Origin: Thermodesulfovibrionales bacterium
GTDB taxonomy: Bacteria; Nitrospirota; Thermodesulfovibrionia; Thermodesulfovibrionales; Dissulfurispiraceae
NCBI GenBank assembly: GCA_026415695.1
Contig: JAOAGP010000029.1
Coordinates: 1-44,982, forward strand
Reading direction: 5' to 3'
DNA length: 44,982 nucleotides
Part shown: positions 17,378-26,592 of the stretch, in pieces
How positions within the stretch are numbered: position 1 is the first letter of the stretch
How the letters are laid out: each line of letters opens with the position of its first letter
Translations under genes and position numbers: made by a program
The notes under the pieces: generated by a model
What the model was told of the DNA's origin: nothing
Seen by the model: the letters and a program-made list of their open reading frames with translations, nothing else
The model's database searches: none

Positions 17378-18168
17378 AGATATCCATCATAATAAGCACA
17401 TACAACAGAACACATTATCTGCAAAAAACATTAGAAGGCTACCTCAATCAAACATATCCACCAAATGAGATAATAATTGCAGATGACGGTTCTACATCAA
17501 ACACTGCTGATGTAATAGGTACAATCTCTAAAACAACCAATATACCAATTATACATGTATGGCATGAGGATAAAGGTTTCAGACTCTCAAAGATACGGAA
17601 TAAAGCAATCGCAAAAAGCACTTCAGATTACATAATACTAAGCGATGATGATTCCGTTCCATGCATATACATGGTGCAAGACCATAATAGATATGCAGAA
17701 GAGGGTTATTTTATACAGGGTCATAGGGTCTTATTGGCTGAATCTGTCTCCCAACAGTTTACATACAAACAATGTGACTTTAAAAGCGCATTAAATATGT
17801 GGTTTAGAAAAGATGCCAAAAACATTACAAATGCAATGAGACTACCTATACCAATCATACGAAAATCAGTCTCTTTGAGGGGGATTAGGAGTTGTAACAT
17901 GAGTTTCTTCAAGAAGGATTTTATTGCAGTAAATGGTTTTAACGAAGACTTTGAGGGGTGGGGGAAAGAGGATTCAGAACTTGTAGTGAGATTTTACAAA
18001 TACGGACTTAAGAGAAAGGATATCAAGTTTAGATTGTACTGTTTTCACCTTTATCATAAGGAATACAGTAGAGATAAACTACAGAGAAACATTGATATGT
18101 TTGAAAATGCAAAGAGAAATGATAGTTATTATTGTCTTAACGGCGTAGATAAATATCTAACCGATTAA
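17374..18168 (+). CDS. Family 2 glycosyltransferase
   Basis: The 264-residue GT-A fold enzyme has the nucleotide-sugar binding start IIISTYNRTHYL and IIIADDGST (about 4-41), a metal-binding DDDS motif near residue 92 and a C-terminal GWGKEDSEL motif (near 190) with the presumed catalytic base. That last motif is typical of galactosyl- or chondroitin-polymerising-type GT2 domains. There are no membrane segments, so it is a cytoplasmic or membrane-associated transferase, perhaps for lipopolysaccharide core or surface glycan. The 4-bp overlap with mscS suggests co-transcription after lptFG. The sugar donor and acceptor cannot be told from the sequence. Confidence 0.88.
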   Translation: MKISIIISTYNRTHYLQKTLEGYLNQTYPPNEIIIADDGSTSNTADVIGTISKTTNIPIIHVWHEDKGFRLSKIRNKAIAKSTSDYIILSDDDSVPCIYMVQDHNRYAEEGYFIQGHRVLLAESVSQQFTYKQCDFKSALNMWFRKDAKNITNAMRLPIPIIRKSVSLRGIRSCNMSFFKKDFIAVNGFNEDFEGWGKEDSELVVRFYKYGLKRKDIKFRLYCFHLYHKEYSRDKLQRNIDMFENAKRNDSYYCLNGVDKYLTD

Positions 18169-18224
18169 ATATAAACCTCAAACCAAACTCAAAATAAGAA
18201 ATTCATTACATACTAAATTTTTTG

Positions 18225-18253
18225 TTGACTAAAATATGATTGTCTGATAAGCT
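18225..18253 (+). promoter_or_regulatory. Predicted sigma-70 type promoter of the histidine kinase gene
   Basis: TTGACT at 18225-18230 and TAAGCT at 18248-18253 are spaced by 17 bases. The site lies in the 177-bp gap between the glycosyltransferase and the kinase gene, about 90 bases before the kinase ATG, leaving an untranslated leader with no obvious structure. Confidence 0.5.
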
Positions 18254-18345
18254 TAAGTCAAGAAGTCTTTGGACGGTTTGCTCTATCAATCCTCTACAAA
18301 CCACACCTTATTAACAACAAAACCAGTATCACAGGAGAAATACAC

Positions 18346-19941
18346 ATGCAACCGCAAAACCCAACTTACAGTGAATTACAAAAAAGCCTAACAGAGGCAA
18401 GGCAAGAAATATCTACATTAAGAAAAATCAATGAGTCTATGTGTCAAAACCAAGCTGAGTATAAGTCTATGATTGATAACTTCCCAAAATGTGCGATGTT
18501 TTTATTTGATAAGGACATGATTTGTAAATTTTACGGCGGTGAAGCTGTTAATTTCATCACAGATGAAAAGTCAGATATTATAGGTTCAAAGATATCAGAT
18601 ATCTATCCTGAAGAGGTTACAAAGACGGTAGAACCTATGTTTGTTGAGATGTTAGAAGGAGGGAAGAAGGTAAAATGCACCTTCTTTTACAAAAAAAAGG
18701 CATTTGAAGGTTACATAGCTCCATCAAAGATGGATGATGAAAAGGTTTCGGAATGGGTCGCATTCTTCTTAGACCAGACAGACCAGAAGATACTTGATGA
18801 ACGATTAAGAGAAACACAGAGATTGGAATCACTTGGAAGGCTTGCTGGGGGTATTGCTCATGACTTCAATAATATGCTCAGCATAATCTTTGGAAATGTT
18901 CAAATGGCAATCACAATGGTTGACAAGGACTCTAAGATATATCAATACCTAAGCCAAATAGATATGGCAGCACATCACTCGGCAGATATTACAAAACAAC
19001 TGTTAGGTTTTGCAAGAAAACAGACCATATCGCCAAAGGTAATAAACTTAAATCAAACTATTAAACAGAGGTTGGCAATATTACAAAGACTAATAGGTGA
19101 ACATATAAGCATCAAGTTCATACCCTCAAAGGAAAACTGTAACATCTACATTGACCCTCTTCAAATAGACCAGATAATGCTCAATCTTTGCACAAACGCA
19201 AGGGATTCCATAAAAGACACTGGAAATATAATCATAGAAACATCTTTTGTTAAGGTCAATGACGACTACTGTTTAAGCAGACCTGATGCCACTGCTGGTA
19301 ACTATGTAATGCTTTCAATAAGTGATGATGGTTGTGGGATGGATAATGGTGTGTTGTCCAATATATTTACACCATTTTTTACAACAAAGGATACAGGCAA
19401 AGGAACAGGATTAGGTTTGTCATCCGTATATGGCATTGTCAGACAAAATAAAGGATTCATAAATGTCTATAGTGAGGTAAACAAGGGATCAACCTTTAAG
19501 GTGTATCTCCCAGTTCATACTGTAGCCCCTGATAACATTAAACCGTCAAATAACCAAAATGTATGGCAAAAGGGTAATGAGACCATACTCCTTGTTGAAG
19601 ATGAAAACACATTATTACAGATGATGAAGACTATGCTTGAGACACTTGGTTATAAGGTTTTAGATGCAAACACGCCAAATAAGGCACTTGAAATCGCAGA
19701 TAGTTATAAAGGCAGTATTGATCTCCTTATCACCGATGTTGTCATGCCCCAAATGAACGGGCGAGAACTCTCAAAAAAGATATCGGTTTTACAACCAAAG
19801 ATGAAGACCCTGTTTGTTTCAGGATACACTACAAATGTCATATCACACCAAGGTATCCTTGATGAAGGCTGTAACTTCCTTCAGAAACCGTTTAATATTG
19901 GTTTCTTTTCTAATAAGATTAGAGAGGTTCTTAATGGATAA
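18346..19941 (+). CDS. Hybrid sensor histidine kinase with PAS and C-terminal receiver domain
   Basis: The 531-residue soluble protein begins with a coiled coil (about 5-35) and a PAS-type sensor domain (about 40-145). The HisKA domain follows with the phospho-accepting histidine in GGIAHDFNN (about 171). The HATPase domain shows the N box (MLNLCTNARDSI), the G1 box (DDGCGM) and GKGTGLGLS. A receiver domain (about 405-525) has the phospho-acceptor aspartate in LLITDVVMPQMNG and the conserved lysine in FLQKPF. No membrane segments are seen, so it should sense a cytoplasmic signal. No partner regulator is nearby. It has its own promoter and ends 9 bp from the convergent thiC. Confidence 0.95.
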   Translation: MQPQNPTYSELQKSLTEARQEISTLRKINESMCQNQAEYKSMIDNFPKCAMFLFDKDMICKFYGGEAVNFITDEKSDIIGSKISDIYPEEVTKTVEPMFVEMLEGGKKVKCTFFYKKKAFEGYIAPSKMDDEKVSEWVAFFLDQTDQKILDERLRETQRLESLGRLAGGIAHDFNNMLSIIFGNVQMAITMVDKDSKIYQYLSQIDMAAHHSADITKQLLGFARKQTISPKVINLNQTIKQRLAILQRLIGEHISIKFIPSKENCNIYIDPLQIDQIMLNLCTNARDSIKDTGNIIIETSFVKVNDDYCLSRPDATAGNYVMLSISDDGCGMDNGVLSNIFTPFFTTKDTGKGTGLGLSSVYGIVRQNKGFINVYSEVNKGSTFKVYLPVHTVAPDNIKPSNNQNVWQKGNETILLVEDENTLLQMMKTMLETLGYKVLDANTPNKALEIADSYKGSIDLLITDVVMPQMNGRELSKKISVLQPKMKTLFVSGYTTNVISHQGILDEGCNFLQKPFNIGFFSNKIREVLNG

Positions 19942-19950
19942 GAATCAACA

Positions 19951-21231
19951 CTACTGCCCTAATGCCCTTTTTACCGTCTTTATTGCACAGAGTTCACCAC
20001 ACATGCTACATACCTCACTGTCTTTTGGGGGACGCAAATTCCTTGAAGACTTTACCTTTTCAGGGTCAAAACTCAAACTTATCTGACCTTCCCAGTCAAG
20101 GTTCTTTCTAAAATAAGCCATATCCCTATCCCTTTTTATAGCCGAAGGAATGCCCTTTGCAATATCACCTGCATGGGCAGCAATCCTTGCTGCTACAATC
20201 CCCTCTCTGACATCATCTACATCAGGCAGTCTTATATGTTCTGCAGGTGTGACATAACACAAAAAATCCGCACCTGCCATTGCAGCCACTGCCCCGCCAA
20301 TAGCAGTTGCAATATGGTCATAACCCATCGCACAATCTGTCACAAGCGGACCTAATACATAAAACGGCGCCCCCTTGCAAATCTCTTTTTGTATCTTGAT
20401 ATTCATCTCCACCTGATTAAGTGGCACATGGCCAGGTCCCTCAATAATTGACTGCACACCATATTCCAATGCCCTTTCATGAAGTTCTCCAAGTATGAGG
20501 AGTTCTTCCAATTGACTCCTATCGGTTGCATCTGCCAAACACCCGGGTCTAAAGCCATCACCAAGACTTAATGTCATGTCATATCTTTTTGCAATCTCAA
20601 GAAGCCTGTCAAAATCCTCATAGAGTGGATTTTCCCTGTCGTTACAAACTATCCACTCAAGCAAAAATGAACCTCCACGGCTTACTACATCAAGTATCCT
20701 TTTGTCCTTCTTCAATCTTTCAATTGATGCCTTTGTAACACCACAGTGAACAGTTATGAAATCTACCCCATCCTCTGCATGCTCTTGTATCGTCTTAAAG
20801 ATGTCATCGGGTTTCATCTTAATAACGCTTCCGTGTTTTTCAACGGATTGAACTACTGCATCATATATAGGCACAGTTCCAATTGACAATGGAGACCTTG
20901 ATATAAGTAGTCTTCTAAATTCCCTGATATTACCACCTGTAGAAAGATCCATCACTGCATCTGCACCATATCTAATACATACATCTAACTTTTCTAACTC
21001 TTCTTCATACGATATGCTATCTTTAGATGTGCCGATATTGGCATTTGTCTTGGTCCTCAAACCCTTTCCAATTCCTAATGGCTTTATATCTCTCTTCTTA
21101 TTTTTTGTTATTACAACAGTGCCTTCTGATATTGCCTTGGCTATATCTTCAGCACTTACACCCTCATCTTGGGCAACTTGTCTCATTTCATCAGTGATTA
21201 TTCCCTTACGGGCATATTCTATCTGTGTCAT
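19951..21231 (-). CDS. thiC: Phosphomethylpyrimidine synthase ThiC
   Basis: ThiC is a radical-SAM-like iron-sulfur enzyme that rearranges aminoimidazole ribotide to the hydroxymethylpyrimidine phosphate of thiamine. This is the shorter form (426 residues), without the N-terminal extension of the E. coli enzyme. Conserved stretches include VDFITVHCGVTK, EGPGHVPLNQVE and LGPLVTDCAMGYDHIATAIGG. The C-terminal cluster motif has cysteines at 408, 411 and 415 (CSMCGELC), a CX2CX3C spacing. It is the last gene of the riboswitch-controlled thi operon and overlaps thiE by 4 bp. It ends 9 bp from the convergent kinase gene. Confidence 0.97.
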   Translation of the reverse strand: MTQIEYARKGIITDEMRQVAQDEGVSAEDIAKAISEGTVVITKNKKRDIKPLGIGKGLRTKTNANIGTSKDSISYEEELEKLDVCIRYGADAVMDLSTGGNIREFRRLLISRSPLSIGTVPIYDAVVQSVEKHGSVIKMKPDDIFKTIQEHAEDGVDFITVHCGVTKASIERLKKDKRILDVVSRGGSFLLEWIVCNDRENPLYEDFDRLLEIAKRYDMTLSLGDGFRPGCLADATDRSQLEELLILGELHERALEYGVQSIIEGPGHVPLNQVEMNIKIQKEICKGAPFYVLGPLVTDCAMGYDHIATAIGGAVAAMAGADFLCYVTPAEHIRLPDVDDVREGIVAARIAAHAGDIAKGIPSAIKRDRDMAYFRKNLDWEGQISLSFDPEKVKSSRNLRPPKDSEVCSMCGELCAIKTVKRALGQ

Positions 21232-21848
21232 AGGTCTTCTCCTAAAATCTCTAAATACCTCCTTGTTGTAGCATAAACATCTTCTGATGCTAATATGCCA
21301 CTTATTAGGGCAACGCCTTTTGGTTTGATTTTTTTTATCTCTGAGAGGTTTTCTAATTTTATACCACCAATCGCATAAACTGGGATTTCAACTGTTTTAA
21401 CCACCTCTTGTAGTTTTTTGATACCAACTGGTGCACCATAAGCCCTCTTTGATGGTGTATCAAACACAGGACCAAATGTTATAAAATCCGCTGATCTTCT
21501 CTGTGCATCTAATGCCTCATCAAGACTATGAGTTGATACCCCTATTTGCATCTTTTGTTGACTTGTATCCCTCACCACATCTGCATAAATACTACTTTGC
21601 CCTAAATGTATGCCATCTGCTGATACAATCATTGCAATGTCAAGCCTATCATTGACAAATAGCCTTGCAGAGTATCTCGAGGTAATATCCCTCAACCTAT
21701 AAGCCAAATTTAACATCTGTCTATCTGGCAAGTCCTTTTCCCTCATCTGTAACATCCTTACCCCACCTCTTAATGCATCTTCAACCGCCCTTAAAAACTC
21801 ATCCTCACTGTTAAATATCTTTCTGTCAGTGATAAGGTATAAATGCAT
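21228..21848 (-). CDS. thiE: Thiamine-phosphate synthase ThiE
   Basis: ThiE joins the pyrimidine and thiazole halves to give thiamine phosphate. The 206-residue TIM-barrel protein shows LYLITDRK at the N-terminus, the pyrophosphate-binding RMLQMREKDLPD (about 31-42), LFVNDRLDIA (about 63-72), ADGIHLGQSS, FGPVFDTPSKR and VYAIGGI near the C-terminus, all standard for the family. It begins 5 bp after thiG and overlaps thiC by 4 bp. Expression is expected to be repressed by TPP through the upstream riboswitch. Confidence 0.97.
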   Translation of the reverse strand: MHLYLITDRKIFNSEDEFLRAVEDALRGGVRMLQMREKDLPDRQMLNLAYRLRDITSRYSARLFVNDRLDIAMIVSADGIHLGQSSIYADVVRDTSQQKMQIGVSTHSLDEALDAQRRSADFITFGPVFDTPSKRAYGAPVGIKKLQEVVKTVEIPVYAIGGIKLENLSEIKKIKPKGVALISGILASEDVYATTRRYLEILGEDL

Positions 21849-21853
21849 CTTTA

Positions 21854-22630
21854 TTACGACAACATCCCGTCATAAGGACTGCTTGCAGTAGCATAGAGTT
21901 TCTTTGATATCCTACCAGCCTTATAAGCAAGCCTGCCTGCTATGGTTGCATGTTTCATGGCAGTTGCCATAGCAATTGGGTCTTTTGCACCGGCAATTGC
22001 AGTATTAATCAATACTGCATCACAACCCAATTCCATTGCAATGGTCGCATCTGATGCAGTACCAACGCCTGCATCCACTATAATTGGAACCTTGGCATTC
22101 TCAAGGATTATCTTAATGTTGAAAGGATTCCTTATTCCCAATCCTGAACCAATGGGTGCCCCAAGTGGCATCACTGCAGCAGCCCCAGCATCCTCAAGCC
22201 TCTTTGCCATTATTGGGTCATCGTTGGTGTATGGGAAGACAATAAAACCTTCCTTGGCAAGTATCTCTGTTGCCTCAAGAAGCCCTATAACATCAGGGAA
22301 AAGTGTCTTTTCATCTCCGATGACCTCTAATTTAATCAGATCAGACACACCAGCCTCTCTTGCTAGTCTTGCATACCTAAGTGCATCTTCAACTGTGTAA
22401 CAACCTGCAGTGTTTGGCAATATCTTGTATTTCTTGGGGTCTATGTAATCCAAAAGATTTTCTGATCTTCTGTCAATTATATTTACCCTTCTTACTGCCA
22501 CAGTTACTACATCAGCACCGGATGCCTCAATTGCCCTTGCAGTCTCTTCAAAGTTTTTATACTTACCAGTGCCAACCCAAAGTCTTGATTTAAACTCAAT
22601 GCCCCTGATTATGAGTTTGTCATCATCCAT
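21854..22630 (-). CDS. thiG: Thiazole synthase ThiG
   Basis: ThiG builds the thiazole ring from deoxyxylulose phosphate, dehydroglycine and the sulfur carried on ThiS. The 258-residue barrel shows [15 protein letters not shown] (about 15-29), the Schiff-base lysine region [44 protein letters not shown] and [13 protein letters not shown] prefer the ATG at 22630 to the GTG nine bases upstream. It is preceded by GGAGG, which is itself the coding sequence of the last glycines of ThiS, and only one base separates the thiS stop from this ATG. Confidence 0.97.
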   Translation of the reverse strand: MDDDKLIIRGIEFKSRLWVGTGKYKNFEETARAIEASGADVVTVAVRRVNIIDRRSENLLDYIDPKKYKILPNTAGCYTVEDALRYARLAREAGVSDLIKLEVIGDEKTLFPDVIGLLEATEILAKEGFIVFPYTNDDPIMAKRLEDAGAAAVMPLGAPIGSGLGIRNPFNIKIILENAKVPIIVDAGVGTASDATIAMELGCDAVLINTAIAGAKDPIAMATAMKHATIAGRLAYKAGRISKKLYATASSPYDGMLS

Positions 22631-22631
22631 A

Positions 22632-22829
22632 TTAACCACCTCCTACAAATCTTACTATCTCAATGTTGTCTTCATCAGCAATTGATGTTGATGAAAGATC
22701 ACACCTCTTTATTATCCTTCTGTTTAATTCTACTGCTACAAACTCTGGTTTGATATCCAATTCCTGTAAAAGTTCTTCAATATTTGAACATGCAGTCTCA
22801 TAAACCTCTCCGTTTAATCTAACCCTCAT
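22632..22829 (-). CDS. thiS: Sulfur carrier protein ThiS
   Basis: ThiS is a ubiquitin-like protein (65 residues) whose C-terminal glycine is converted to a thiocarboxylate that donates sulfur to the thiazole ring. The sequence begins MRVRLNGE, has the central [21 protein letters not shown] region, and ends in the required diglycine (VGGG). It is the first gene of the operon, with a GGAGGG Shine-Dalgarno, about 20 bases after the intrinsic terminator. thiF and thiH/thiO, needed for ThiS activation and glycine oxidation, are not in the window. Confidence 0.97.
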   Translation of the reverse strand: MRVRLNGEVYETACSNIEELLQELDIKPEFVAVELNRRIIKRCDLSSTSIADEDNIEIVRFVGGG

Positions 22830-22849
22830 AGTATCAAACCCTCCAAACT

Positions 22850-22881
22850 AAAAAAGCCCCTGTCAACAATGACAGAGGCTT
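22850..22881 (-). terminator. Intrinsic terminator in the thi operon leader
   Basis: On the minus strand an 11-bp stem (agcctctgtca / tgacaggggct, one G-U pair) with a TTGT loop is followed by a run of Ts. It lies between the TPP aptamer and thiS, the expected position for a riboswitch expression platform that stops transcription when TPP is bound. Confidence 0.92.
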
Positions 22882-22898
22882 ATATAAGGTGTATTAAC

Positions 22899-22988
22899 CT
22901 CCCATTTCCTCCGTCGGCATTATCCGCATCAGGTTCAAGGGGTCTTCCTAATAAGGAACTCTCAGGCAGTTTTGCCTCCCCCATGGGA
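22899..22988 (-). promoter_or_regulatory. TPP riboswitch (THI element)
   Basis: The minus strand carries the conserved TPP aptamer: CTGAGA in the pyrimidine-sensing arm, then CCCTTGAACCTGATGCGGATAATGCC (22916-22937 region) in the pyrophosphate-sensing arm, followed by GGAGG. The closing P1 stem pairs CCCAT (22984-22988 area) with ATGGG (22901-22905). It stands upstream of thiS-thiG-thiE-thiC with an intrinsic terminator between, so thiamine pyrophosphate should cause premature termination. The aptamer ends are set from the P1 stem. Confidence 0.96.
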
Positions 22989-22997
22989 TAATAAATA

Positions 22998-23027
22998 ATC
23001 ATAATGTGAAACCAGACAGAAAGTCAA
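22998..23027 (-). promoter_or_regulatory. Predicted sigma-70 type promoter of the thi operon
   Basis: On the minus strand TTGACT (23022-23027) and TATGAT (22998-23003) are spaced by 18 bases. The predicted start near 22991 falls just before the first base of the TPP aptamer, which supports the assignment. Confidence 0.7.
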
Positions 23028-23063
23028 TTAATGGATATTTTTGTATAACGATTTTATTTATCA

Positions 23064-24422
23064 CTAATTTTTAAAACAATCGTAAATGGCTTTATTTTTA
23101 TGGGGATGTAGTATTTCAATAGCCTCACCAATCAGATACAGTGAGCCTGTTATCACTATTACCGGATCTTTTCCCCCTACTAAATGCGCTGTTTCAATCT
23201 CCTGTTTTTTTACTAACTCATATGCAGTATCTAACGCCTCCTTGACATCCTTTGTGATTACAACATCAAAAAAGCCTAATCCCTCCGATATCTCTTTAAG
23301 ATGCTCTGGTTTTGCTGACCTATTGTAATTTGGAGCAGTAAAAATCACCTTATCAGCAATAGGCAGTATCTTAGCAAGTATCCCCTCCTTATCTTTGTCA
23401 TCCATAATACCAATGACAAAGATCCTAAACCTATTTGATAGATGTTCAGAGATGAAATCATTTAATGTAATTGCCGATTGGACATTATGCGCCCCATCCA
23501 AAAGTATATCAGGATGTCTTGATATCCATTGGAGTCTACCAGGCCACACAGTCTTTGACAGCCCATTTCTGATGACATCCTCAAGATTGATTTTGATTCT
23601 ATGCCTAATTATATATTGATATGCAGCCATTATCGCGGTTGCTGCATTTGATACTTGGTGCCTGCCTAAAAGATTTAACCTTACTCCTTGTATATTTATA
23701 GGTCCATAGAAATCAAATACTGTAAAGTTTGGATAAGACTCTATAATCTTTGCATAGAAATCCTTACCGAAAATAAAAACTGGAGAGTCATTTTCTCTTG
23801 CCTTTTCAACAATCACTCCCATTGCCTCTGATGTCTGATTTGATACTACAAGTGGTATAGATGGCTTAATGATACCAGCCTTTTCGTATGCTATCTTTTC
23901 AATACTATCGCCAAGATACTCTTTGTGGTCATAACCAATTGGCGTAATAACACAAACCTCTGGGGTAATGACATTTGTTGCATCAAGTCTTCCACCCATG
24001 CCAGTCTCAACAACCACACACTGTACCCCTTTGTCCTTGAAATACTTAAAAGCAAGGGCTGTCACAAATTCAAAAAATGTTATACCATAAACATCATTGT
24101 TCTTTATAACATCCATTAGATGTTTTGAGTAATCTATTACATCTGCCTCTGTTATCTCTGTGTTATCAATCCTAATCCTTTCGGTAAAATTTACAAGATG
24201 TGGAGATGTGTATAAACCTACTTTAAAACCTGCCTCTTTTAACATAGAATGAATCATGGCACATGTTGAACCTTTTGCATTAGTGCCTGCTACATGTATT
24301 GAATGAAAAGTCGTATGGGGATTGTTTATTAGATTGAGGACAGTTCTTATCCTCTGTAAGCCTAACTTAATACCAAATCTTTGTAGATTATAAATAAATT
24401 GAACGGTCTCATGATAATCCAT
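23064..24422 (-). CDS. folC: Folylpolyglutamate synthase / dihydrofolate synthase
   Basis: FolC adds glutamate to dihydropteroate and to tetrahydrofolates. The 452-residue Mur-ligase-like protein shows the P-loop VAGTNAKGSTCAM (about 45-57), the TSPHLVNFTERIRID stretch (about 74-88), ETGMGGRLDATNV (about 140-152), VSNAATAIMAA and the C-terminal domain motif LLDGAHNVQSA. It begins 6 bp after accD, in the frequent order trpA-accD-folC. The region after its stop (22989-23063) holds the thi promoter and no clear terminator. Confidence 0.96.
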   Translation of the reverse strand: MDYHETVQFIYNLQRFGIKLGLQRIRTVLNLINNPHTTFHSIHVAGTNAKGSTCAMIHSMLKEAGFKVGLYTSPHLVNFTERIRIDNTEITEADVIDYSKHLMDVIKNNDVYGITFFEFVTALAFKYFKDKGVQCVVVETGMGGRLDATNVITPEVCVITPIGYDHKEYLGDSIEKIAYEKAGIIKPSIPLVVSNQTSEAMGVIVEKARENDSPVFIFGKDFYAKIIESYPNFTVFDFYGPINIQGVRLNLLGRHQVSNAATAIMAAYQYIIRHRIKINLEDVIRNGLSKTVWPGRLQWISRHPDILLDGAHNVQSAITLNDFISEHLSNRFRIFVIGIMDDKDKEGILAKILPIADKVIFTAPNYNRSAKPEHLKEISEGLGFFDVVITKDVKEALDTAYELVKKQEIETAHLVGGKDPVIVITGSLYLIGEAIEILHPHKNKAIYDCFKN

Positions 24423-24428
24423 ATAAAA

Positions 24429-25280
24429 CTAATATGGACTTTGTAGTGGCATTAGATATTGGATTATCTTGTATATAGTCTCCTTCAAGAGTTTCCGCTC
24501 TACTATCATGTCAATCATACCATGCTCAAGTAAAAACTCAGCCCTTTGAAAATCTGGTGGTAGTTGCTGTTTGATGGTTTGCTCAATTACCCTCGGACCT
24601 GCAAAACCAATAAGGCTCTTTGGCTCAGCTATAATCACATCTCCTAACATAGCAAAACTTGCCGTTACCCCTCCAAAAGTAGGGTCTGCAAGGATTGATA
24701 TATATAAAATCCCAGCCTCTTTAAGCCTTGCAACACTTGCAGATACCTTCGCCATCTGCATCAATGAAAACATCCCCTCCTGCATCCTCGCACCTCCAGA
24801 TGCAGACACTGTAACAAGAGGCAACCTTTCTTTTAGTGATAGTTCTGCAGCACGAGCAATCTTTTCACCCACTACAGAACCCATACTTCCACCCATGAAT
24901 GAAAAATCCATTACGCCAATAACAACCTGTCTTTTGTATATACTTGCAGTGCCATAGATAAAGGCATCATTTATCTGATGAGCCTTGATATTTTCCTGTA
25001 TCCTAATTTTGTATGGCTTTGTATCTTCAAATTTGAGAGGGTCTGTTGTAACAAGATTACTATCAATCTCTCTGAAACTACCTTCATCTACAAGTTGATT
25101 TATCCTCTCCCTTGCAACAATCCTAAAATGATACTCACACTTCGGACACACCTTCAAGTTATTTTCAATCTCCTTTTTATAGATAATTTCCTTACAATTA
25201 TCACATTTTACCCACAATCCCTCTGGTATTTTAACCTTCTTTTCAGAATTTGTCTCCTTCTTTTTTTTAAACCACTCCAT
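24429..25280 (-). CDS. accD: Acetyl-CoA carboxylase carboxyltransferase subunit beta
   Basis: AccD with AccA transfers the carboxyl group from biotin to acetyl-CoA for fatty-acid synthesis. The 283-residue protein has the N-terminal four-cysteine zinc ribbon (CDNC near 27-30 and CPKC near 46-49), then the crotonase-type carboxyltransferase core with [27 protein letters not shown] and [12 protein letters not shown] chose the ATG at 25280, which overlaps the trpA stop codon by one base. A GTG one codon upstream is possible. accA is not in the window. Confidence 0.97.
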   Translation of the reverse strand: MEWFKKKKETNSEKKVKIPEGLWVKCDNCKEIIYKKEIENNLKVCPKCEYHFRIVARERINQLVDEGSFREIDSNLVTTDPLKFEDTKPYKIRIQENIKAHQINDAFIYGTASIYKRQVVIGVMDFSFMGGSMGSVVGEKIARAAELSLKERLPLVTVSASGGARMQEGMFSLMQMAKVSASVARLKEAGILYISILADPTFGGVTASFAMLGDVIIAEPKSLIGFAGPRVIEQTIKQQLPPDFQRAEFLLEHGMIDMIVERKLLKETIYKIIQYLMPLQSPY

Positions 25281-26062
25281 CACTCCCCCTTGATTGCCTT
25301 TGATAACTCAAGCAGATAGTTTTTTATTGTTGAAGGATTATCATTAAACCTCTTTACAATAGCGCTTCCAACTATCACTCCATCTGATGCCTTACAAACC
25401 AATTGAGCCTCCTGGGGTGTTGAAATCCCAAATCCAACTGCAACTGGTAGATTAGTAACTTCTCTTATAGTCTGCATGTTGTGATAGAAATTATCGGGTA
25501 GATTTAACCTTGCCCCTGTTATTCCTGTGATAGAAACATAATAGACAAACCCTTTTGACATATCGCATATCATTTTTATCCTATCTTTTGTTGATGTTGG
25601 AGCAACAAGAAAGATGGTATCAATATCAAACTCCCATGATTTTTTAGCAAATCCTGATGCCTCCTCAATGGTCAAATCTGGGATAATAAAACCATCCACA
25701 CCTGCATCAGCAGCGAGTTTTATAAATTGCTCATCACCTAACTTGAATATTGGATTGTAATAAGACATTATCACTATTGGAATGTTGAATTCATGCCTAT
25801 AGCCTTTAACAAAAGAAAGCACCTTTCTTAAGGTAACACCCTTCTTCATCGCCCTTTCTGAAGCCATTTGAATGGTAGGTCCATCGGCAAGAGGGTCAGA
25901 AAATGGGATACCTAATTCAATGATATCTGCCCCACATTCCTGTAGTATCTTCATCCTTTCATATGTAGATGATAAATCTGGATCCCCCGCCATGATGTAT
26001 GGTATGAATGCCTTTTTGTTAGATGATTTTAGTATATTAAATGTGTCTTTTATCCTTGACAT
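25280..26062 (-). CDS. trpA: Tryptophan synthase alpha chain
   Basis: TrpA cleaves indole-3-glycerol phosphate to indole, which passes to TrpB. The barrel shows [12 protein letters not shown] near the N-terminus, the catalytic glutamate in [17 protein letters not shown], the loop [12 protein letters not shown] and the phosphate-binding VAVGFGIST and GVIVGSAIV. The ATG at 26062 (260 residues) fits the family start and leaves a 7-bp gap from zapA. An ATG nine codons upstream would overlap zapA. It is separated from other trp genes, as trpB is not in the window. Confidence 0.95.
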   Translation of the reverse strand: MSRIKDTFNILKSSNKKAFIPYIMAGDPDLSSTYERMKILQECGADIIELGIPFSDPLADGPTIQMASERAMKKGVTLRKVLSFVKGYRHEFNIPIVIMSYYNPIFKLGDEQFIKLAADAGVDGFIIPDLTIEEASGFAKKSWEFDIDTIFLVAPTSTKDRIKMICDMSKGFVYYVSITGITGARLNLPDNFYHNMQTIREVTNLPVAVGFGISTPQEAQLVCKASDGVIVGSAIVKRFNDNPSTIKNYLLELSKAIKGE

Positions 26063-26069
26063 CTTTTTA

Positions 26070-26357
26070 TTAATCCAACTTTTCGTCAAAGAGTTTGATT
26101 ATGGTTTCAGTTTTATCCTCAAATATCTTGAGGCTTTTCTTTGTATTTTCAATCTCACTCTTTGCTCTTTTGAGTTCATCTGCAATAATGATAGAGGTTA
26201 TGATTGCAGCCTTTAGCGGATGTAATGAAGGCATTTTCTTTAATAACTCCGTCAACTTTGAATCCACATACTCCGCAAGCTCAGATATGTAGTCTGGTGG
26301 ATAGTCCGATTTTATCTTATATTTCTTACCGAGTATCGTAACCTCTACTGCTTGCAT
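26070..26357 (-). CDS. zapA: Cell division protein ZapA
   Basis: ZapA binds FtsZ and stabilises the division ring. The 95-residue protein starts with the typical beta-hairpin (VEVTILGKKYKIKSDYPPDYI), followed by YVDSKLTELLK and the long C-terminal coiled coil (about residues 55-95). The length is normal. It lies 13 bp after the zapB-like gene and just before trpA. Placement of zapA and a coiled-coil gene at the head of a metabolic run is seen in several diderm lineages. I see no 6S RNA next to it. Confidence 0.9.
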   Translation of the reverse strand: MQAVEVTILGKKYKIKSDYPPDYISELAEYVDSKLTELLKKMPSLHPLKAAIITSIIIADELKRAKSEIENTKKSLKIFEDKTETIIKLFDEKLD

Positions 26358-26370
26358 TTATTATAAACCG

Positions 26371-26592
26371 TTAATTTCCCTCTACGCCTTCTAACTCTTT
26401 GATGAGATCCTCTATCTGGGATTTTATCTTGAATTTATCTTCAGTTAAAGATTTTATTTCTTCATCCTTTTGACGAATAATCCCCTCAAGTTCTCTAATC
26501 CTTTCTTCAAGGGCTGCCTTCTCATTTTTTAGGGTCTTGATCTTTTCAATCGCAATTGATATCTTTTCCTCAAACATCTTAACAGAATCCAT
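26371..26592 (-). CDS. Small coiled-coil protein, ZapB-like
   Basis: The 73-residue protein is almost entirely a coiled coil: heptads run from about residue 5 to 68 and are rich in Glu, Lys, Ile and Leu (for example ALEERIRELEGIIRQKDEE). There are no cysteines, tryptophans or membrane segments. The ATG has a good GGAGGGAG Shine-Dalgarno. Its position 13 bp before zapA, together with its size and composition, suggests a ZapB-type division protein. Coiled coils are hard to assign by sequence, so the name is inference. Confidence 0.7.
   Translation of the reverse strand: MDSVKMFEEKISIAIEKIKTLKNEKAALEERIRELEGIIRQKDEEIKSLTEDKFKIKSQIEDLIKELEGVEGN

Noticed and set aside
21942-22400. Long plus-strand open frame opposite thiG
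   Set aside because: It is the antisense shadow of a well-conserved gene, has no Shine-Dalgarno and no recognisable motifs. Other long antisense frames (for example 906-1208 and 30456-30878) were rejected likewise.
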